Shown here piece after piece: positions 44,541 through 55,835 of a stretch of DNA of 64,000 nucleotides. Each line of letters begins with the position of its first letter. Within the stretch, counting starts at the first letter, position 1. The position numbers and the translations under genes are program-made. The stretch spans positions 2,666,001 to 2,730,000 of the forward strand of contig NZ_CP019445.1 in assembly GCF_001975225.1 (NCBI RefSeq). Direction: 5' to 3'. The DNA is from Kosakonia cowanii JCM 10956 = DSM 18146. Its GTDB lineage: Bacteria > Pseudomonadota > Gammaproteobacteria > Enterobacterales > Enterobacteriaceae. The notes under the pieces were generated by a model that ran no database searches, was not told the origin of the DNA, and was given only the letters and a program-made list of their open reading frames with translations.

Positions 44541-44626
44541 AAAAACGGGCAAAACATAAATACAGCCAGGGACGGATTGATCCCCTCAGTCTGCATTTAG
44601 GTTTTGCCCGATATTCGGTAACAAGC
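44541..44626 (-). promoter_or_regulatory. RAT antiterminator overlapping intrinsic terminator (bgl leader)
   Basis: On the minus strand TTGTTACCGAATATCGGGC and then AAAACCTAAAT (44625-44595) is a RAT site. Its 3' part CGGGCAAAACCTAAAT (44610-44595) also pairs, with one mismatch, with ATTTATGTTTTGCCCG (44561-44546), which is followed by TTTTT: an intrinsic terminator. Mutually exclusive structures, as in bgl/lic operons. Between here and dinG (44627-44812) no gene is seen; a TTCGCCC/GGGCGAA hairpin lies at 44783-44800. Confidence 0.9.
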
Positions 44627-44812
44627 GTAATGCAGATAAAAAGCTAGCATTGACCATATAAATGTTCAACGCGTCGGGAAGCGGTTTCATAAATGGATCT
44701 GCCAATTTGTGATCGGCTTTGCGAAAAGTATCGTCTGCCTGACGTGCGATTTACGAGCAGGCTTCCATAACGGCAAAAAGCGTTCGCCCCTGCGGGCGAA
44801 AAAGTGCCACAA

Positions 44813-44832
44813 TAGTGGCCGTTTATACAGTA
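44813..44832. promoter_or_regulatory. LexA box of dinG
   Basis: TAGTGGCCGTTTATACAGTA closely follows the E. coli dinG operator, including its degenerate left half and perfect ACAGTA right half, 14 bp before the dinG start. Confidence 0.8.
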
Positions 44833-44846
44833 CTTCAGGTTATCGA

Positions 44847-46988
44847 ATGGCCCTTACCGCCGCGTTAAAAGCGCAAATTGCCGCCTGGTATAAGGCGTTG
44901 CAACAACAGATCCCGGACTTTATTCCCCGCGCGCCGCAGCGTCAGATGATTGCTGACGTGGCAAAAACGCTGGCGGGCGATGAGGGCCGCCATCTGGCGA
45001 TTGAAGCGCCGACCGGGGTCGGTAAAACCCTCTCATACCTTATTCCGGGCATTGCCATTGCCCGTGAAGAGCAGAAAACGCTGGTGGTCAGCACCGCCAA
45101 CGTCGCCCTACAGGATCAGATCTTCAGTAAAGATCTGCCGCTGCTGCGCAAAATTATTCCCGATTTACGCTTTACCGCCGCCTTTGGCCGCGGGCGCTAT
45201 GTCTGCCCGCGCAATCTTGCCGCACTCGCCAGCAGCGATCCCAATCAGCAGGATCTGCTGGCCTTTCTTGATGACGAACTGACGCCCGGCAACAAAGAGG
45301 AGCAGACGCGCTGCGCATCGCTGAAAGCCGATCTCGACAGCTACAAGTGGGATGGCCTGCGCGATCACACCGATAAAGCCATCAGCGACGATCTCTGGCG
45401 ACGCCTGAGCACCGATAAAGCAGGCTGCCTGAACCGTAACTGCCACTACTACCGCGAGTGCCCCTTCTTTGTGGCGCGTCGGGAGATCCAGGAAGCGGAA
45501 GTGGTGGTTGCCAACCACGCGCTGGTGATGGCGGCGATGGAGAGCGAAGCGGTGCTGCCGGAGCCGAAAAACCTGCTGCTGGTGCTCGATGAGGGCCACC
45601 ATCTGCCGGATGTAGCCCGCGATGCGCTGGAGATGTCGGCAGAGATCACCGCAGGCTGGTATCAGCTGCAACTCGATCTCTTCACCAAACTGGTGGCGAC
45701 CTGCCTTGAGCAGTTTCGCCCAAAAACCCTGCCGCCGCTGGCCACGCCCGAGCGGCTCAACGCCCACTGCGAAGAGCTGTTTGAACTGATCTCCTCCCTC
45801 AACGCCATTCTCAATCTCTATCTTCCCGCCGGGCAGGAGGCAGAACACCGCTTTACGATGGGCGAACTGCCGGATGAAGTGATGGAGATCTGCCAGCGGC
45901 TGGCGAAACTGACCGAGATGCTGCGCGGGCTGGCGGAGCTGTTTCTCAACGATCTCAGCGAGAAAACCGGCAGCCATGACGTTGTGCGTCTGCACCGGGT
46001 GATTTTGCAGATGAACCGGGCGCTTGGGATGTTTGAGAGTCAGAGCAAGCTCTGGCGGCTGGCATCGATGGCGCAAGCCTCCGGCGCCCCGGTCTCCAAG
46101 TGGGTAACGCGCGACGTGCGCGACGGGCAGTTGCACCTGCAGTTTCACTGCGTCGGCATTCGCGTCAGCGACCAGCTGGAAAAGCTGCTCTGGCGCAGCG
46201 TGCCGCATATCGTCGTCACCTCGGCGACCCTGCGCTCGCTCAACAGCTTCAACCGCTTGCAGGAGATGAGCGGGCTGAAGGAGAAAGCGGGCGACCGCTT
46301 TGTCAGCCTCGACTCGCCGTTCAACCATGTCGATCAGGGGAAGATTATTATTCCGCAGATGCGCTACGAGCCGCTGATGGAGAACGAAGAGCAGCATATC
46401 GCCGAGATGGCGACCTGGTTTCGTGAACAGGTGGAGAGCAGAGCGCACCGCGGAATGCTGGTGCTATTCGCCAGCCAGCGCGCGATGCAGCTCTTTCTTA
46501 CCTATGTGCCCGATCTGCGTCTGTTGCTGCTGGTGCAGGGCGATCAGCCCCGTTACCGGCTGGTGGAGTCGCACCGAAAACGCATCGACGGCGGTGAACG
46601 CAGCGTGCTGGTTGGCCTGCAATCCTTTGCTGAAGGGCTGGATCTGAAGGGGGATTACCTCACCCAGGTGCATATCCATAAGATTGCTTTCCCGCCCATC
46701 GACAGCCCGGTGGTGATCACCGAAGGCGAGTGGCTCAAAAGCCTCAAGCGTTATCCCTTTGAAGTGCAGAGCCTGCCGAGCGCCTCGTTTAACCTGATTC
46801 AGCAGGTCGGGCGCCTGATCCGCAGCCATGAGTGTCGCGGTGAAGTGGTGATCTACGATAAGCGGCTGTTGACCAAGAGTTATGGGAAACGCCTGCTTGA
46901 TGCACTGCCAATATTTCCAATTTCCCAACCGCCGATGCCTGACGTTATAGTGAAGAAACCAGAACAGAAGCGCCGCAAGCGCCGTTAA
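44847..46988 (+). CDS. dinG: DinG, ATP-dependent DNA helicase
   Basis: 713 aa from MALTAALKAQIAAWYKAL; longer upstream frame ignored. XPD-like superfamily 2: Walker A EAPTGVGKT, iron-sulfur cysteines in the RYVCPRNL ... SLK / GCLNRNCHYYRECPFF segment (C120, then C194, C199, C205 region), DEAH-type box VLDEGHHL, and QQVGRLIRS motif VI. 5'-3' helicase that unwinds R-loops and D-loops at stalled forks. SOS-regulated. Confidence 0.97.
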   Translation: MALTAALKAQIAAWYKALQQQIPDFIPRAPQRQMIADVAKTLAGDEGRHLAIEAPTGVGKTLSYLIPGIAIAREEQKTLVVSTANVALQDQIFSKDLPLLRKIIPDLRFTAAFGRGRYVCPRNLAALASSDPNQQDLLAFLDDELTPGNKEEQTRCASLKADLDSYKWDGLRDHTDKAISDDLWRRLSTDKAGCLNRNCHYYRECPFFVARREIQEAEVVVANHALVMAAMESEAVLPEPKNLLLVLDEGHHLPDVARDALEMSAEITAGWYQLQLDLFTKLVATCLEQFRPKTLPPLATPERLNAHCEELFELISSLNAILNLYLPAGQEAEHRFTMGELPDEVMEICQRLAKLTEMLRGLAELFLNDLSEKTGSHDVVRLHRVILQMNRALGMFESQSKLWRLASMAQASGAPVSKWVTRDVRDGQLHLQFHCVGIRVSDQLEKLLWRSVPHIVVTSATLRSLNSFNRLQEMSGLKEKAGDRFVSLDSPFNHVDQGKIIIPQMRYEPLMENEEQHIAEMATWFREQVESRAHRGMLVLFASQRAMQLFLTYVPDLRLLLLVQGDQPRYRLVESHRKRIDGGERSVLVGLQSFAEGLDLKGDYLTQVHIHKIAFPPIDSPVVITEGEWLKSLKRYPFEVQSLPSASFNLIQQVGRLIRSHECRGEVVIYDKRLLTKSYGKRLLDALPIFPISQPPMPDVIVKKPEQKRRKRR

Positions 46989-47013
46989 CGATGTGAGCAC
47001 GCAAGGAGAGTCC

Positions 47014-47982
47014 ATGGATTACCGCACCATCATTAAAGAGGTTGGCCGGGGCAAAAATCACGCCCGCGACCTTGATATTGACACCGCCCGCAGCCTCTAC
47101 GCGAGGATGCTCAACGGCGAGGTACCGGAACTGGAGATGGGCGCGATCCTGATTGCGCTGCGTATTAAAGGGGAAGGCGAGGCCGAAATGCGCGGCTTCT
47201 ACGCGGCGATGCAGGAGCGGACAATGAAGCTGACGCCGCCGGTGGCGAAACCGATGCCGATTGTTATCCCGAGCTATAACGGCGCGCGCAAGCAGGCGAA
47301 CCTGACGCCGCTGCTGGCGATTCTGCTCAACAAACTGGGCTTTCCGGTGGTGGTGCACGGCGTCAGTGAAGATCCGACCCGCGTCGTCAGTGAGACGATT
47401 TTCGCCCTGCTGGGCATTGAAGCCACCACGCTTGCTGGCCAGGCGCAGGCGAAGCTGGAGGGGCATCAGCCGGTCTATATTCCGGTAAGCGCCCTCTGCC
47501 CGCCGCTGGAGGATCAGCTGGGTCTACGCTGGCGTATGGGCGTTCGTAACAGCGCGCACACGCTGGCGAAGCTGGCGACCCCCTTTGCCGAAGAGGCGGC
47601 GTTGCGCCTCTCCAGCGTGTCGCACCCGGAGTACCTCACCCGCGTAGGGAAATTTTTCGCTGATATCGGCGGGCGCGGGCTGCTGATGCAGGGCACCGAA
47701 GGGGAAGTGTACGCCAACCCGCAGCGCTGCCCGCAGATGAACCTGATCGATCCCGTGGGCGAGCGCGTGCTTTTTGCCCGCAGTGATGCGGTGGTTGAAC
47801 CTGCTGCTGCGGGTGCGGCGAAAGATGCCGACAGCACCGCGCGCTGGATCGAGGGTTGCCTGAGCGGACGCGAAGCAATACCGGAGTCATTAAAGGTGCA
47901 GCTGGCCTGCTGCCTGATGGCAAGCGGTGAAGCGCAGACGCTGGAAGAGGGGCTGGCGCACGTCGCGGCGACATTTGGATAA
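47014..47982 (+). CDS. ybiB: YbiB, glycosyltransferase-3/TrpD2-like nucleic acid-binding protein
   Basis: 322 aa from MDYRTIIKEVGRGKNHARDL (AAGGAGAG site). Resembles anthranilate phosphoribosyltransferase fold (GHQPVYIPVSALCPPLEDQL, RNSAHTLAKLATPF) but lacks the PRPP signature; E. coli YbiB (TrpD2) instead binds DNA/RNA without sequence preference. 25 bp after dinG and probably co-transcribed from the SOS promoter, as in E. coli. Confidence 0.94.
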   Translation: MDYRTIIKEVGRGKNHARDLDIDTARSLYARMLNGEVPELEMGAILIALRIKGEGEAEMRGFYAAMQERTMKLTPPVAKPMPIVIPSYNGARKQANLTPLLAILLNKLGFPVVVHGVSEDPTRVVSETIFALLGIEATTLAGQAQAKLEGHQPVYIPVSALCPPLEDQLGLRWRMGVRNSAHTLAKLATPFAEEAALRLSSVSHPEYLTRVGKFFADIGGRGLLMQGTEGEVYANPQRCPQMNLIDPVGERVLFARSDAVVEPAAAGAAKDADSTARWIEGCLSGREAIPESLKVQLACCLMASGEAQTLEEGLAHVAATFG

Positions 47983-47983
47983 A

Positions 47984-48012
47984 AAAAAGCCCGTCACAAT
48001 CCTGGACGGGCC
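47984..48012 (-). terminator. ybiJ terminator
   Basis: On the minus strand GCCCGTC ... GACGGGC followed by a run of eight T; it faces ybiB and serves ybiJ. Confidence 0.85.
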
Positions 48013-48090
48013 ATGCAAAGGGCAATAAGGGTCAATGAGGGTGGTGCATCCGGCAGAGGGTTAAAATGCCGGGGTAAAACGCGGGTCAGG

Positions 48091-48351
48091 TTACTTATAG
48101 ATAACCGCTGTGCCACTCAGCTTGTTATTGCCAGTGGTAGACAGAATGCTGTAGCCAGAAGCACCTGCCGCTTTGGCTTTCTCTGCCAGGCGTGCTTCAA
48201 GGCCGTCCAGCGTGGTTGCGCCGTGGGCGGATACCACACCGATTTTGTTCAGCTCGCCTGCCTGAGCAGGGTTAACAGACTGAGCCGCAAAAGCACCGAA
48301 AGAGAGGGTGGATAATGCGACAGCAGCAACAGCATATTTAATGGCGTTCAT
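48091..48351 (-). CDS. ybiJ: YbiJ, BhsA/McbA-family periplasmic protein
   Basis: 86 aa from MNAIKYAVAAVALSTLSFG; the frame upstream is not coding. Signal peptide ends AFA (about residue 22). Mature DUF1471 domain: IGVVSAHGATTLDGLEARLAEKA, AGASGYSI, and the end LSGTAVIYK. The family is linked to stress, copper and biofilm effects; this member's role is unknown. E. coli ybiC, which lies between ybiB and ybiJ there, is absent. Confidence 0.93.
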   Translation of the reverse strand: MNAIKYAVAAVALSTLSFGAFAAQSVNPAQAGELNKIGVVSAHGATTLDGLEARLAEKAKAAGASGYSILSTTGNNKLSGTAVIYK

Positions 48352-48636
48352 AGGGTTTCTCTCGCAGGTTATACTGAATTTGGGACGATGTTCCGTCGAT
48401 GTGATAAGTATCACAGTTTTTTATCAGCGAGAAAATCGAAGAGAATTGAAAGCCTTGTTCTAAAAAATTGAACAATAGTTAAGTTTTTGAAGCATAAAGG
48501 TTAAAAAGATAAAAAAGCAGGAAATGGGAGCACTACCTCGCCACGCGGAGATAAGCGGCACATTTTGCGACAAGCGAAGCGGAAAAGTGTGAAGGTAAAG
48601 GTAAGTGCTTATCCTGCCGCGAAGCGTCAGGAAAAG

Positions 48637-48903
48637 TCAGCGCAGCTGGCTATCCTTCGATCCTCTGCGATTATATCCTGAATATGTCGAGTTATGTAAA
48701 TCTTTCTCCTGCTGGCATTTCACGCACAGCCGCACGCCGGGAATCGCTTTTCGCCGCGCTTCCGGAATGGTTTCACCGCACTCTTCGCACTCTGTAAGGC
48801 TCTCACCACCCGGAATATCCCGGCGCGCACGGGCGACCGCATCCTCAATGGTGCTGTCGATCTGCTGCTGTACTGCATCGTCGTTTGCCCAACCTGAAGC
48901 CAT
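48637..48903 (-). CDS. ybiI: YbiI, DksA/TraR-type zinc-finger protein
   Basis: 88 aa. Four-cysteine zinc finger CEECGETIPEARRKAIPG followed by VRLCVKC, preceded by an acidic coiled-coil start. Too short for the full DksA coiled coil; probably a TraR-like RNA polymerase secondary-channel binder, but this is inference. Followed by A/T-rich sequence; 48355-48636 holds no recognised gene. Confidence 0.93.
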   Translation of the reverse strand: MASGWANDDAVQQQIDSTIEDAVARARRDIPGGESLTECEECGETIPEARRKAIPGVRLCVKCQQEKDLHNSTYSGYNRRGSKDSQLR

Positions 48904-48956
48904 AATTTCCTCCTGTATAGCTATTAAGTATAGACGCTATAAGGTGGCATGAAGTT

Positions 48957-49085
48957 GTAGGCCGGATAAGGCGTAAGGGAATGAAGCCGCTGGAACGGCG
49001 TAGGCCGGATAAGCGTTTACGCGCCATCCGGCATTATCTTCGCGGCACAATTGCCGGATGGCGGCTGCGCCTTATCCGGCCTACC
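48957..49085. repeat. REP cluster left of repeat copy 2
   Basis: Three REP-type units (GTAGGCCGGATAAGG; GCCGGATAAGCGTTTACGCG; TTGCCGGATGGCGG...TTATCCGGCCTAC) between ybiI and the 256-bp element. Confidence 0.88.
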
Positions 49086-49148
49086 AAAACGAGCCTACAG
49101 CCACACCAATATTGCTTTTACCTGCGGTCTCGCAGCGACGGTGTTGAC

Positions 49149-49404
49149 CCCCGCTGAAATCGGCGAACCGAAGCGTGAATGACAAGGTCTGGACGCCATG
49201 GATGGCGGACAGAGGCGAACCGAGACAGGATGTCGAGTCGAGCCGGCCGCAGTCAGGCACGCGGGAGGTGAGCGCAGTGCGCAGCACCGATTTCCTCGCG
49301 GGGCCGCGGGGATTGACAAGGGGGGAGCGGTCCCCCCCTTGTCCCGTTCACCGCATAAGAGATTAATGAAACTCCCCAATCTCTGGTGAACGGAACCATT
49401 CCAC
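49149..49404 (+). repeat. 256-bp interspersed structured element, copy 2
   Basis: About 98% identical to 38408-38663 (four substitutions: one mid-element and three near the right end), including both hairpins. Ends at CATTCCAC and continues into CGAGGTAA and a REP unit, the same order as in copy 1 once the extra REP there is removed. Lies where E. coli carries ybiX and fiu. Confidence 0.85.
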
Positions 49405-49415
49405 CGAGGTAATCC

Positions 49416-49453
49416 CATTGCCGGATGGCGCGTTACACGCTTATCCGGCCTAC
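49416..49453. repeat. REP palindrome right of repeat copy 2
   Basis: ATTGCCGGATGGCGCG and CGCTTATCCGGCCTAC arms, matching the last REP of copy 1. Confidence 0.88.
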
Positions 49454-49495
49454 GCCGTTTCAGAGATAATCGTTTTAATAGCCTGGCGGCGTTGA

Positions 49496-50110
49496 TTAAC
49501 GATTATCCGGCCTGACTAAATCGAAACGCTGATCCTCGCTAATACCGTAATAAGCGGACGGTCCTCCGGCGCGCAGCACCGGTTGCGCCTTCGCCGTCTG
49601 GTAGATGCCCTCTTCGAGCAGCGATTCATCAATATGCACCGCCACCACTTCCCCCAGTACCAACCAGCTCTCAATCGGGCTGCCATCGGCGGCGGTGAGT
49701 TGAATGCATTGCGAAAGACGGCACTCAAAGTTAACCGGGCTTTCCGCCACGCGCGGGGCGCGCACCAGTCGACTCTCTGCCGGGGTCAGCCCGGCGCGGG
49801 CGAACTCATCTTCGCCGTGCGCCAGCGATGCGGAGGTCTCATTCATCTGTACCGCCAGATCGCGGGTGGTTAAGTTCCAGACAAACTCTTTGCTCTCAAC
49901 GATATTCTGCACGCTATCTTTCCAGCCGCTGCTGGCGAAACCAATGATCGGCGGGCGGTAGTTAAAGCAGTTGAAGAAGCTATAGGGCGCCAGGTTGCGG
50001 CGGCCTTGCCCGTCCAGCGAGGCGATCCAGCCGATAGGGCGCGGGCCGACAATGGCATTCAGCGGGTCGTGCGGCAGGCCATGACCTTTCGCGGGCTCAT
50101 AAAAATACAT
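49496..50110 (-). CDS. Flavin reductase-like (DIM6/NTAB) protein
   Basis: 204 aa from MYFYEPAKGHGLPHDPLNAI with AGGAG upstream. FMN-binding split-barrel pattern: GPRPIGWIAS, NLAPYSFFNCFNYRPPIIGF and VLGEVVAVHID. Probably reduces flavin for a partner oxygenase, or an unknown substrate; no partner nearby. E. coli K-12 has no such gene here. The last residues VRPDNR are encoded by a REP-like GGCCGGATAATC, so the C-terminus seems to have been built from repeat sequence. Confidence 0.85.
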   Translation of the reverse strand: MYFYEPAKGHGLPHDPLNAIVGPRPIGWIASLDGQGRRNLAPYSFFNCFNYRPPIIGFASSGWKDSVQNIVESKEFVWNLTTRDLAVQMNETSASLAHGEDEFARAGLTPAESRLVRAPRVAESPVNFECRLSQCIQLTAADGSPIESWLVLGEVVAVHIDESLLEEGIYQTAKAQPVLRAGGPSAYYGISEDQRFDLVRPDNR

Positions 50111-50204
50111 AGCGTCTCCTGATGGCAAAAAGTTTCTTCAGGCTCCCTTATTTACCCGGCTGGCGTCAACGGGTATCTTACGCCGCTGTTAACAGGAGAA
50201 TGCC

Positions 50205-51140
50205 ATGAATGCCCAGAAGCCGGGTCTGCACCCGCGTAACCGCCACCATAGCCGCTACGACCTCGACGCCCTGTGCGCCGTCAACCCGTCGCTGCGCGCC
50301 TTTATCACGCGCAATCCGAACGGGGAAGAGACCGTTAACTTTGCCGATCCACAGGCGGTGAAAGCCCTGAACAAGGCGCTGCTGGCGCATTTCTACGGCG
50401 TGCGCGAGTGGGATATCCCGGACGGCTTTCTCTGCCCGCCGGTGCCGGGCCGCGCGGATTATCTGCACCACCTCGCCGATCTACTGGCAGAGAGCGATAA
50501 CGGCACTATTCCGGCACAGGCCAGCGTGCTCGATATCGGCACCGGTGCGAATTGCATCTATCCGCTGATTGGCGCCCATCAATATGGCTGGCGGTTCACC
50601 GGCAGTGAAGTCAACGCCGAAGCCTTTGCCAGCGCGCAGGCAATCATTGCCGCCAACCCTGGCCTGACCCGCGCGGTGCGTCTGCGTCGCCAGAAAGATA
50701 TGGCGGCGATCCTCACCGGCATCATTCATAAAAATGAATCTTACGATGCCGTTATCTGTAACCCACCTTTCCATGACTCGGCGCAGAGCGCGCAGGCAAA
50801 CAGCGAGCGCAAGCGACGCAACCTTGGCCAGTCTGTGACGGACGCGGCGAACTTCGGCGGCCAACAGCAGGAGCTGTGGTGTGAAGGCGGCGAAGTGGCC
50901 TTTATCAAGACGATGATTGCCGAGAGCAAGCAGTTTGCCCGCCAGGTGCTGTGGTTCACCTCGCTGGTGTCGCGCGGCGACAACCTGCCGGAACTCTACC
51001 GCGCCTTGACGCAGGTCGGCGCGGTAAAAGTGGTGAAAAAGGAGATGGCGCAGGGGCAGAAGCAGAGCCGCTTTATCGCCTGGACCTTCCTCGACGAGGC
51101 CCAGCGTAAACGCTGGGCACAGAGCCGGTTTAGAGGGTAG
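50205..51140 (+). CDS. rlmF: RlmF, 23S rRNA m6A1618 methyltransferase
   Basis: 311 aa. SAM motif [15 protein letters not shown] and the adenine N6-methyltransferase motif ICNPPFHDS (NPPF) are intact; NRHHSRYD near the N-terminus is family-typical. Methylates A1618 of 23S rRNA. GGAG before the ATG. Converges on ybiO with an 11-bp overlap. Confidence 0.96.
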   Translation: MNAQKPGLHPRNRHHSRYDLDALCAVNPSLRAFITRNPNGEETVNFADPQAVKALNKALLAHFYGVREWDIPDGFLCPPVPGRADYLHHLADLLAESDNGTIPAQASVLDIGTGANCIYPLIGAHQYGWRFTGSEVNAEAFASAQAIIAANPGLTRAVRLRRQKDMAAILTGIIHKNESYDAVICNPPFHDSAQSAQANSERKRRNLGQSVTDAANFGGQQQELWCEGGEVAFIKTMIAESKQFARQVLWFTSLVSRGDNLPELYRALTQVGAVKVVKKEMAQGQKQSRFIAWTFLDEAQRKRWAQSRFRG

Positions 51141-53367
51141 GTTGTGCGGGCGGCGTACCGGCATTCGCCGCCGGTTGCGCTTGCCCGATCCCTTCCGGTG
51201 CCGACACCATCTGGTAGGTCTGCACCGGCGGGCGTACGTGGGCAAGGTCGAAATGCTTTTTCACCATCGTGTCGAGGGCGAAACGCACCGTCCACTGTTT
51301 TAGCGGCAGGGTGGTGAAGGTGACACGCAGCGTAAAGGCGGTGTTGGTCAGCCCGACTAACCCGGCAAAGTTCGGCTCGCCGATAATCAAACCGCGAATC
51401 TCCTCCTGCTCCATCAGCTCCGCCACCGCATCTTTCAGCGCCTGATTGGCCTTATCGGTATCCTCATGACGATCGACATCATAGTTCGCCACCACTGAGC
51501 CAATCCCGCGCACAAAGTTGGCGAAGGTGGTGATCGATGACCACGGGATGATGTGGTACGCGCCGGTATCCTGACGCACGCCGACGGAACGAATAGTCAT
51601 CCGCTCCACCGTGCCGGTAAGCGGGCCGATGGTCACCAGATCGCCGGTGTTCATCCCATTCTCGAACTGAATAAATATGCCGGTGATAATATCCTTCACC
51701 AGGGTTTGCGAACCAAACGAGATCGCCAGCCCCAGCGCCCCGGCACCCGCCAGCAGCGGCGCGATATTCACTCCAATCTCTGAAAGCACAATCATCACCG
51801 TAATGGTGCTGATCACCACCGCCAGCGCGTTGCGAAACAGCGTCAGCAGGGTACGCGTGCGCGCGCTGGGCAGCGGGCGGCCGTGAATATCGGATGTCAG
51901 CCGGTTCTCAATAATCGTCGCCAGCAGCGTCCAGCCGACGGCGGAGAAGAAGAGGATCAGCGCAATGCGGATCAGAATATCGACCGCCTTCTCTCCGGCA
52001 CCATAATTGAGCCAGTGCCAGAAATCGAACAGCCCCCACGCGCTTAACAGCAGCAGGATGGTGGTGCAGACCACCAGGAAACGGGCGGTCTTCATCGAGG
52101 CGGATAGCCAGCCATTAAGCCGCTTTTGCAGCTCCGGGTAGTTGCGCTGCACCTGTGGCGACAGGGTGATGGTTTTATCGAGCCAGCGCGACAGCACGCC
52201 GGAGATAAACGCGGAGACGCTAAGGATCGCCAGGCTGCTCAACGAGGCGCCCATCATAAACTTCAGGCTGTTGCCCGGATCGAACAGCGAGAAGAAGAAG
52301 AGCACGATGAAGTAGGCGCTGGCGAGCCAGTGCCACACCAGCGCAAAGGCGCGAATAAAGAGGCTGAAGAAGGCCAGCGAGCGGTCTGCCAGCAGGATCA
52401 GGTTGTGCTGGATCTCGCGCTTGTTATGGAAAATAAGGTAGAGCGCCCAGAGGGTAATGCAGAGCATGATCACCACGTTGGCGAGCGCGCCGAACTGAAT
52501 GTTCACCTGATTGGAGATAATCGGCACCGCCACCAGCAGCCCATAGCCAATCAGGCTGCTGAGCGCGCTCAAACGCAGGTGCCAGTAGCGCGCCGTCTCA
52601 TCGCGAATATGAAACGGGCGCAGATCGGGAATGCGCGGGCAGAAGATAAGCCGCAGAATCGCTTTGAAAAACTCAATCAGCGCGAAGGCGTTAAGAAACA
52701 GGCTCTGCTGAAAAGCGATAGTGCTGTTACCGCCGGTAAGATTGGCGCGCAGTACCTGGCCGACAAATAGCGTCAGCGCCAGCAGCATGATGTCGATAAT
52801 AAAAGCCCCGACGATCATCGACGGCAGCTGTAACCAGTTGCTACTGTCGCGGTTTTTACGCCGCCCCCAGGCGCCCATGCGGCGGTAAACCGGCGAGACG
52901 CAGAAACGCACTGTCCACCAGAAGGCGAAGACCAGCACCGCGAGCAGCATGAAGTGGCTGGCGGCATTGGTGAAGGTTTGCGGGTTAAAGGCTTTGTGCG
53001 GCGAGCCGGTAATATTGCGCCACAGCTGGGCAAAACGGGTCGAGAGCGCCTCGCCATAGTAATCCGCCACTTCGGTAACCTTCTCCAGCACCGTTTTCTG
53101 CTCTTCAATGGCGGGCGGCGAGATGACCGGCACTGGCTCCTGCGGCGGCGTGGTGGCGACTTTACGCAGCTGGTCGATCAGCTCTTTGCGTGATTCATCA
53201 TTCTCCAGCACATCGGCCAGCGCGCCATAGGCCGCTTTTTTCTGTTCAACATCGGGTTCGCTGGTTTGCGCAGAAGTGTGAGTAGTGGTTGCGGCGGTAA
53301 CGCCGGGTATCGTCGCGGCCTGAAGCGGCGCGCACAGCAGGCTAATCAGTAACAAAATCCACGGCAT
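51130..53367 (-). CDS. ybiO: YbiO, MscS-family mechanosensitive channel
   Basis: 745 aa from [17 protein letters not shown] (GGAGGA upstream); a longer frame from 53535 is not supported. Signal peptide, periplasmic region, about ten membrane helices, then the MscS core with pore-lining [25 protein letters not shown] and beta domain VEEMT-like [16 protein letters not shown]. Moderate-conductance channel protecting against osmotic downshock. Confidence 0.95.
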   Translation of the reverse strand: MPWILLLISLLCAPLQAATIPGVTAATTTHTSAQTSEPDVEQKKAAYGALADVLENDESRKELIDQLRKVATTPPQEPVPVISPPAIEEQKTVLEKVTEVADYYGEALSTRFAQLWRNITGSPHKAFNPQTFTNAASHFMLLAVLVFAFWWTVRFCVSPVYRRMGAWGRRKNRDSSNWLQLPSMIVGAFIIDIMLLALTLFVGQVLRANLTGGNSTIAFQQSLFLNAFALIEFFKAILRLIFCPRIPDLRPFHIRDETARYWHLRLSALSSLIGYGLLVAVPIISNQVNIQFGALANVVIMLCITLWALYLIFHNKREIQHNLILLADRSLAFFSLFIRAFALVWHWLASAYFIVLFFFSLFDPGNSLKFMMGASLSSLAILSVSAFISGVLSRWLDKTITLSPQVQRNYPELQKRLNGWLSASMKTARFLVVCTTILLLLSAWGLFDFWHWLNYGAGEKAVDILIRIALILFFSAVGWTLLATIIENRLTSDIHGRPLPSARTRTLLTLFRNALAVVISTITVMIVLSEIGVNIAPLLAGAGALGLAISFGSQTLVKDIITGIFIQFENGMNTGDLVTIGPLTGTVERMTIRSVGVRQDTGAYHIIPWSSITTFANFVRGIGSVVANYDVDRHEDTDKANQALKDAVAELMEQEEIRGLIIGEPNFAGLVGLTNTAFTLRVTFTTLPLKQWTVRFALDTMVKKHFDLAHVRPPVQTYQMVSAPEGIGQAQPAANAGTPPAQPTL

Positions 53368-53452
53368 AGCTCCTCCGGTGAGAAAATCCCGCAAAGGGAT
53401 AAGTATAGGTGCCGGGGGAGGGCGGGATAAAATTGCGCACAATCCGCAAAAG

Positions 53453-53477
53453 AAAAACCCCTCCGGCTGGAGGGGTT
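53453..53477 (-). terminator. glnHPQ terminator
   Basis: On the minus strand AACCCCTCCAG/CCGGAGGGG followed by TTTTTC, 5 bp past the glnQ stop. Confidence 0.88.
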
Positions 53478-53482
53478 GGCTG

Positions 53483-54205
53483 TCAGGAGACGTGCTGCAG
53501 GAACTCCTGCAAACGCTGGCTGGGCGGATTCTCAATCAGCTGCTGCGGGTTGCCATCTTCGGCAATGCGGCCCTTATCAATGAAAATCAGACGCGAGGCC
53601 ACTTTTTCGGCAAAGCCGATTTCGTGGGTCACGATCACCATCGTCATCCCCTCTTCGGCCAGATCCTGCATCACTTTCAGCACTTCGTGACGCAACTCCG
53701 GATCGAGCGCCGAGGTCGGCTCATCAAACAGCATCATCTTCGGTTTGACCGCCAGCGCGCGGGCAATCGCCACGCGCTGCTGCTGGCCGCCGGAGAGCTC
53801 TGACGGGTAGTGATGGGCGCGCTCGGCAAGACCCACTTTCGCCAGCAGCGCTTTCGCCTGCTTTTCCGCTTCCGCTTTGTTGGTGCCGCGCACGCGCAGC
53901 GGGCCAAACATCACGTTCTCCAGCGCCGTCAGGTGCGGGAAGAGGTAAAACTGCTGGAACACCATGCCCGCTTCCTGGCGGATCAGGCGCTCATCCACTT
54001 TCGGGTCGTTGACCTTCAGACCATCAACAATCAGATCGCCTTTGGTGATCTCTTCCAGCTTGTTGATGCAGCGCAGCAGGGTCGATTTACCGGAGCCGGA
54101 CGGCCCGATAATCACCACCACTTCGCCCTGGGTAATGTTGAGGTCGATATCATGCAGCACCTGGGTTTTACCGAAGTGCTTGGAAACGTTTTTAAATTCA
54201 ATCAC
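53483..54205 (-). CDS. glnQ: GlnQ, glutamine ABC transporter ATPase
   Basis: 240 aa. Walker [10 protein letters not shown], signature LSGGQQQRV, Walker [14 protein letters not shown]-loop VTHEIGFA, all canonical. Energises glutamine import with GlnP and GlnH. Start overlaps the glnP stop by 4 bp. Confidence 0.97.
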   Translation of the reverse strand: MIEFKNVSKHFGKTQVLHDIDLNITQGEVVVIIGPSGSGKSTLLRCINKLEEITKGDLIVDGLKVNDPKVDERLIRQEAGMVFQQFYLFPHLTALENVMFGPLRVRGTNKAEAEKQAKALLAKVGLAERAHHYPSELSGGQQQRVAIARALAVKPKMMLFDEPTSALDPELRHEVLKVMQDLAEEGMTMVIVTHEIGFAEKVASRLIFIDKGRIAEDGNPQQLIENPPSQRLQEFLQHVS

Positions 54206-54861
54206 AGGATTTTCATCCTTTTTTCAAGACGGCGAAGCACGATGTTCAGTGCCTGGGTAATGATGAGATAGATAACCCCGACGGCGGTCCAGATCTCCAG
54301 TGCGCGGAAGTTCCCGGCGATGATCTCCTGGCCCTGGCGGGTCAATTCAGCCGCGCCGATAACAATAAACAGCGAGGTATCTTTGATACTGATGATCAGC
54401 TGGTTGCCAAGCGGCGGCAGCATACGGCGCAGTGCCAGCGGCATAATGACGTGGCGAATGGTTTCGCGGCGCGACAGACCGAGCGCCATGCCCGCTTCGC
54501 TAAAGCCTTTATGGATCGATAGCACCGAACCACGGGTGATCTCGGCAATATAGGCGCCGGAGTTGATCATGATCGTCACCACCGCGGCGGTGAAGGTGTC
54601 GATGCGCAGATCCGGCAGCGCCATCGGCAGGGCGAAGTAGATGTACATCACCTGCACGACAATCGGCGTGCCGCGGACAATTTCAATAAACACGAGGGCG
54701 ACGTGGTTTGAGATCCACCCGCCGTAGGTACGGGCTAAACCAGCCATCAGGCCGATAACGATACCGCCAGCCAGACCGAGGATCGAGATCCACAAGGTCA
54801 TTTTGGCCCCGTCCAGTAGAAGCGGAATGGCGGGCCAGATGGCGCTCCAGTCAAACTGCAT
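54202..54861 (-). CDS. glnP: GlnP, glutamine ABC transporter permease
   Basis: 219 aa from [19 protein letters not shown]. coli length. HisM-type permease with EAA-like [30 protein letters not shown] and [14 protein letters not shown]. 86 bp after glnH. Confidence 0.97.
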   Translation of the reverse strand: MQFDWSAIWPAIPLLLDGAKMTLWISILGLAGGIVIGLMAGLARTYGGWISNHVALVFIEIVRGTPIVVQVMYIYFALPMALPDLRIDTFTAAVVTIMINSGAYIAEITRGSVLSIHKGFSEAGMALGLSRRETIRHVIMPLALRRMLPPLGNQLIISIKDTSLFIVIGAAELTRQGQEIIAGNFRALEIWTAVGVIYLIITQALNIVLRRLEKRMKIL

Positions 54862-54947
54862 GTGATTAATTCCTGTATACCGTAGAAGAGACAAATAGCG
54901 CGGGGACGAAAGCCGCCCCCGACGTTTAACCTGTTACTTTTTAATAA

Positions 54948-55762
<815 letters not shown>

Positions 55763-55835
55763 GGTTTACAACCTATTGTTTTGTAAAGGCGAAGCTTTAA
55801 CCGGTTGCACAATAAGTGTAGCAATGACACCGCAA

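Noticed and set aside
44700..44730. Possible CRP site upstream of bglG (TTTGTGATCGG)
   Set aside because: Only one half site fits the CRP consensus; the second half is poor, so no call was made.
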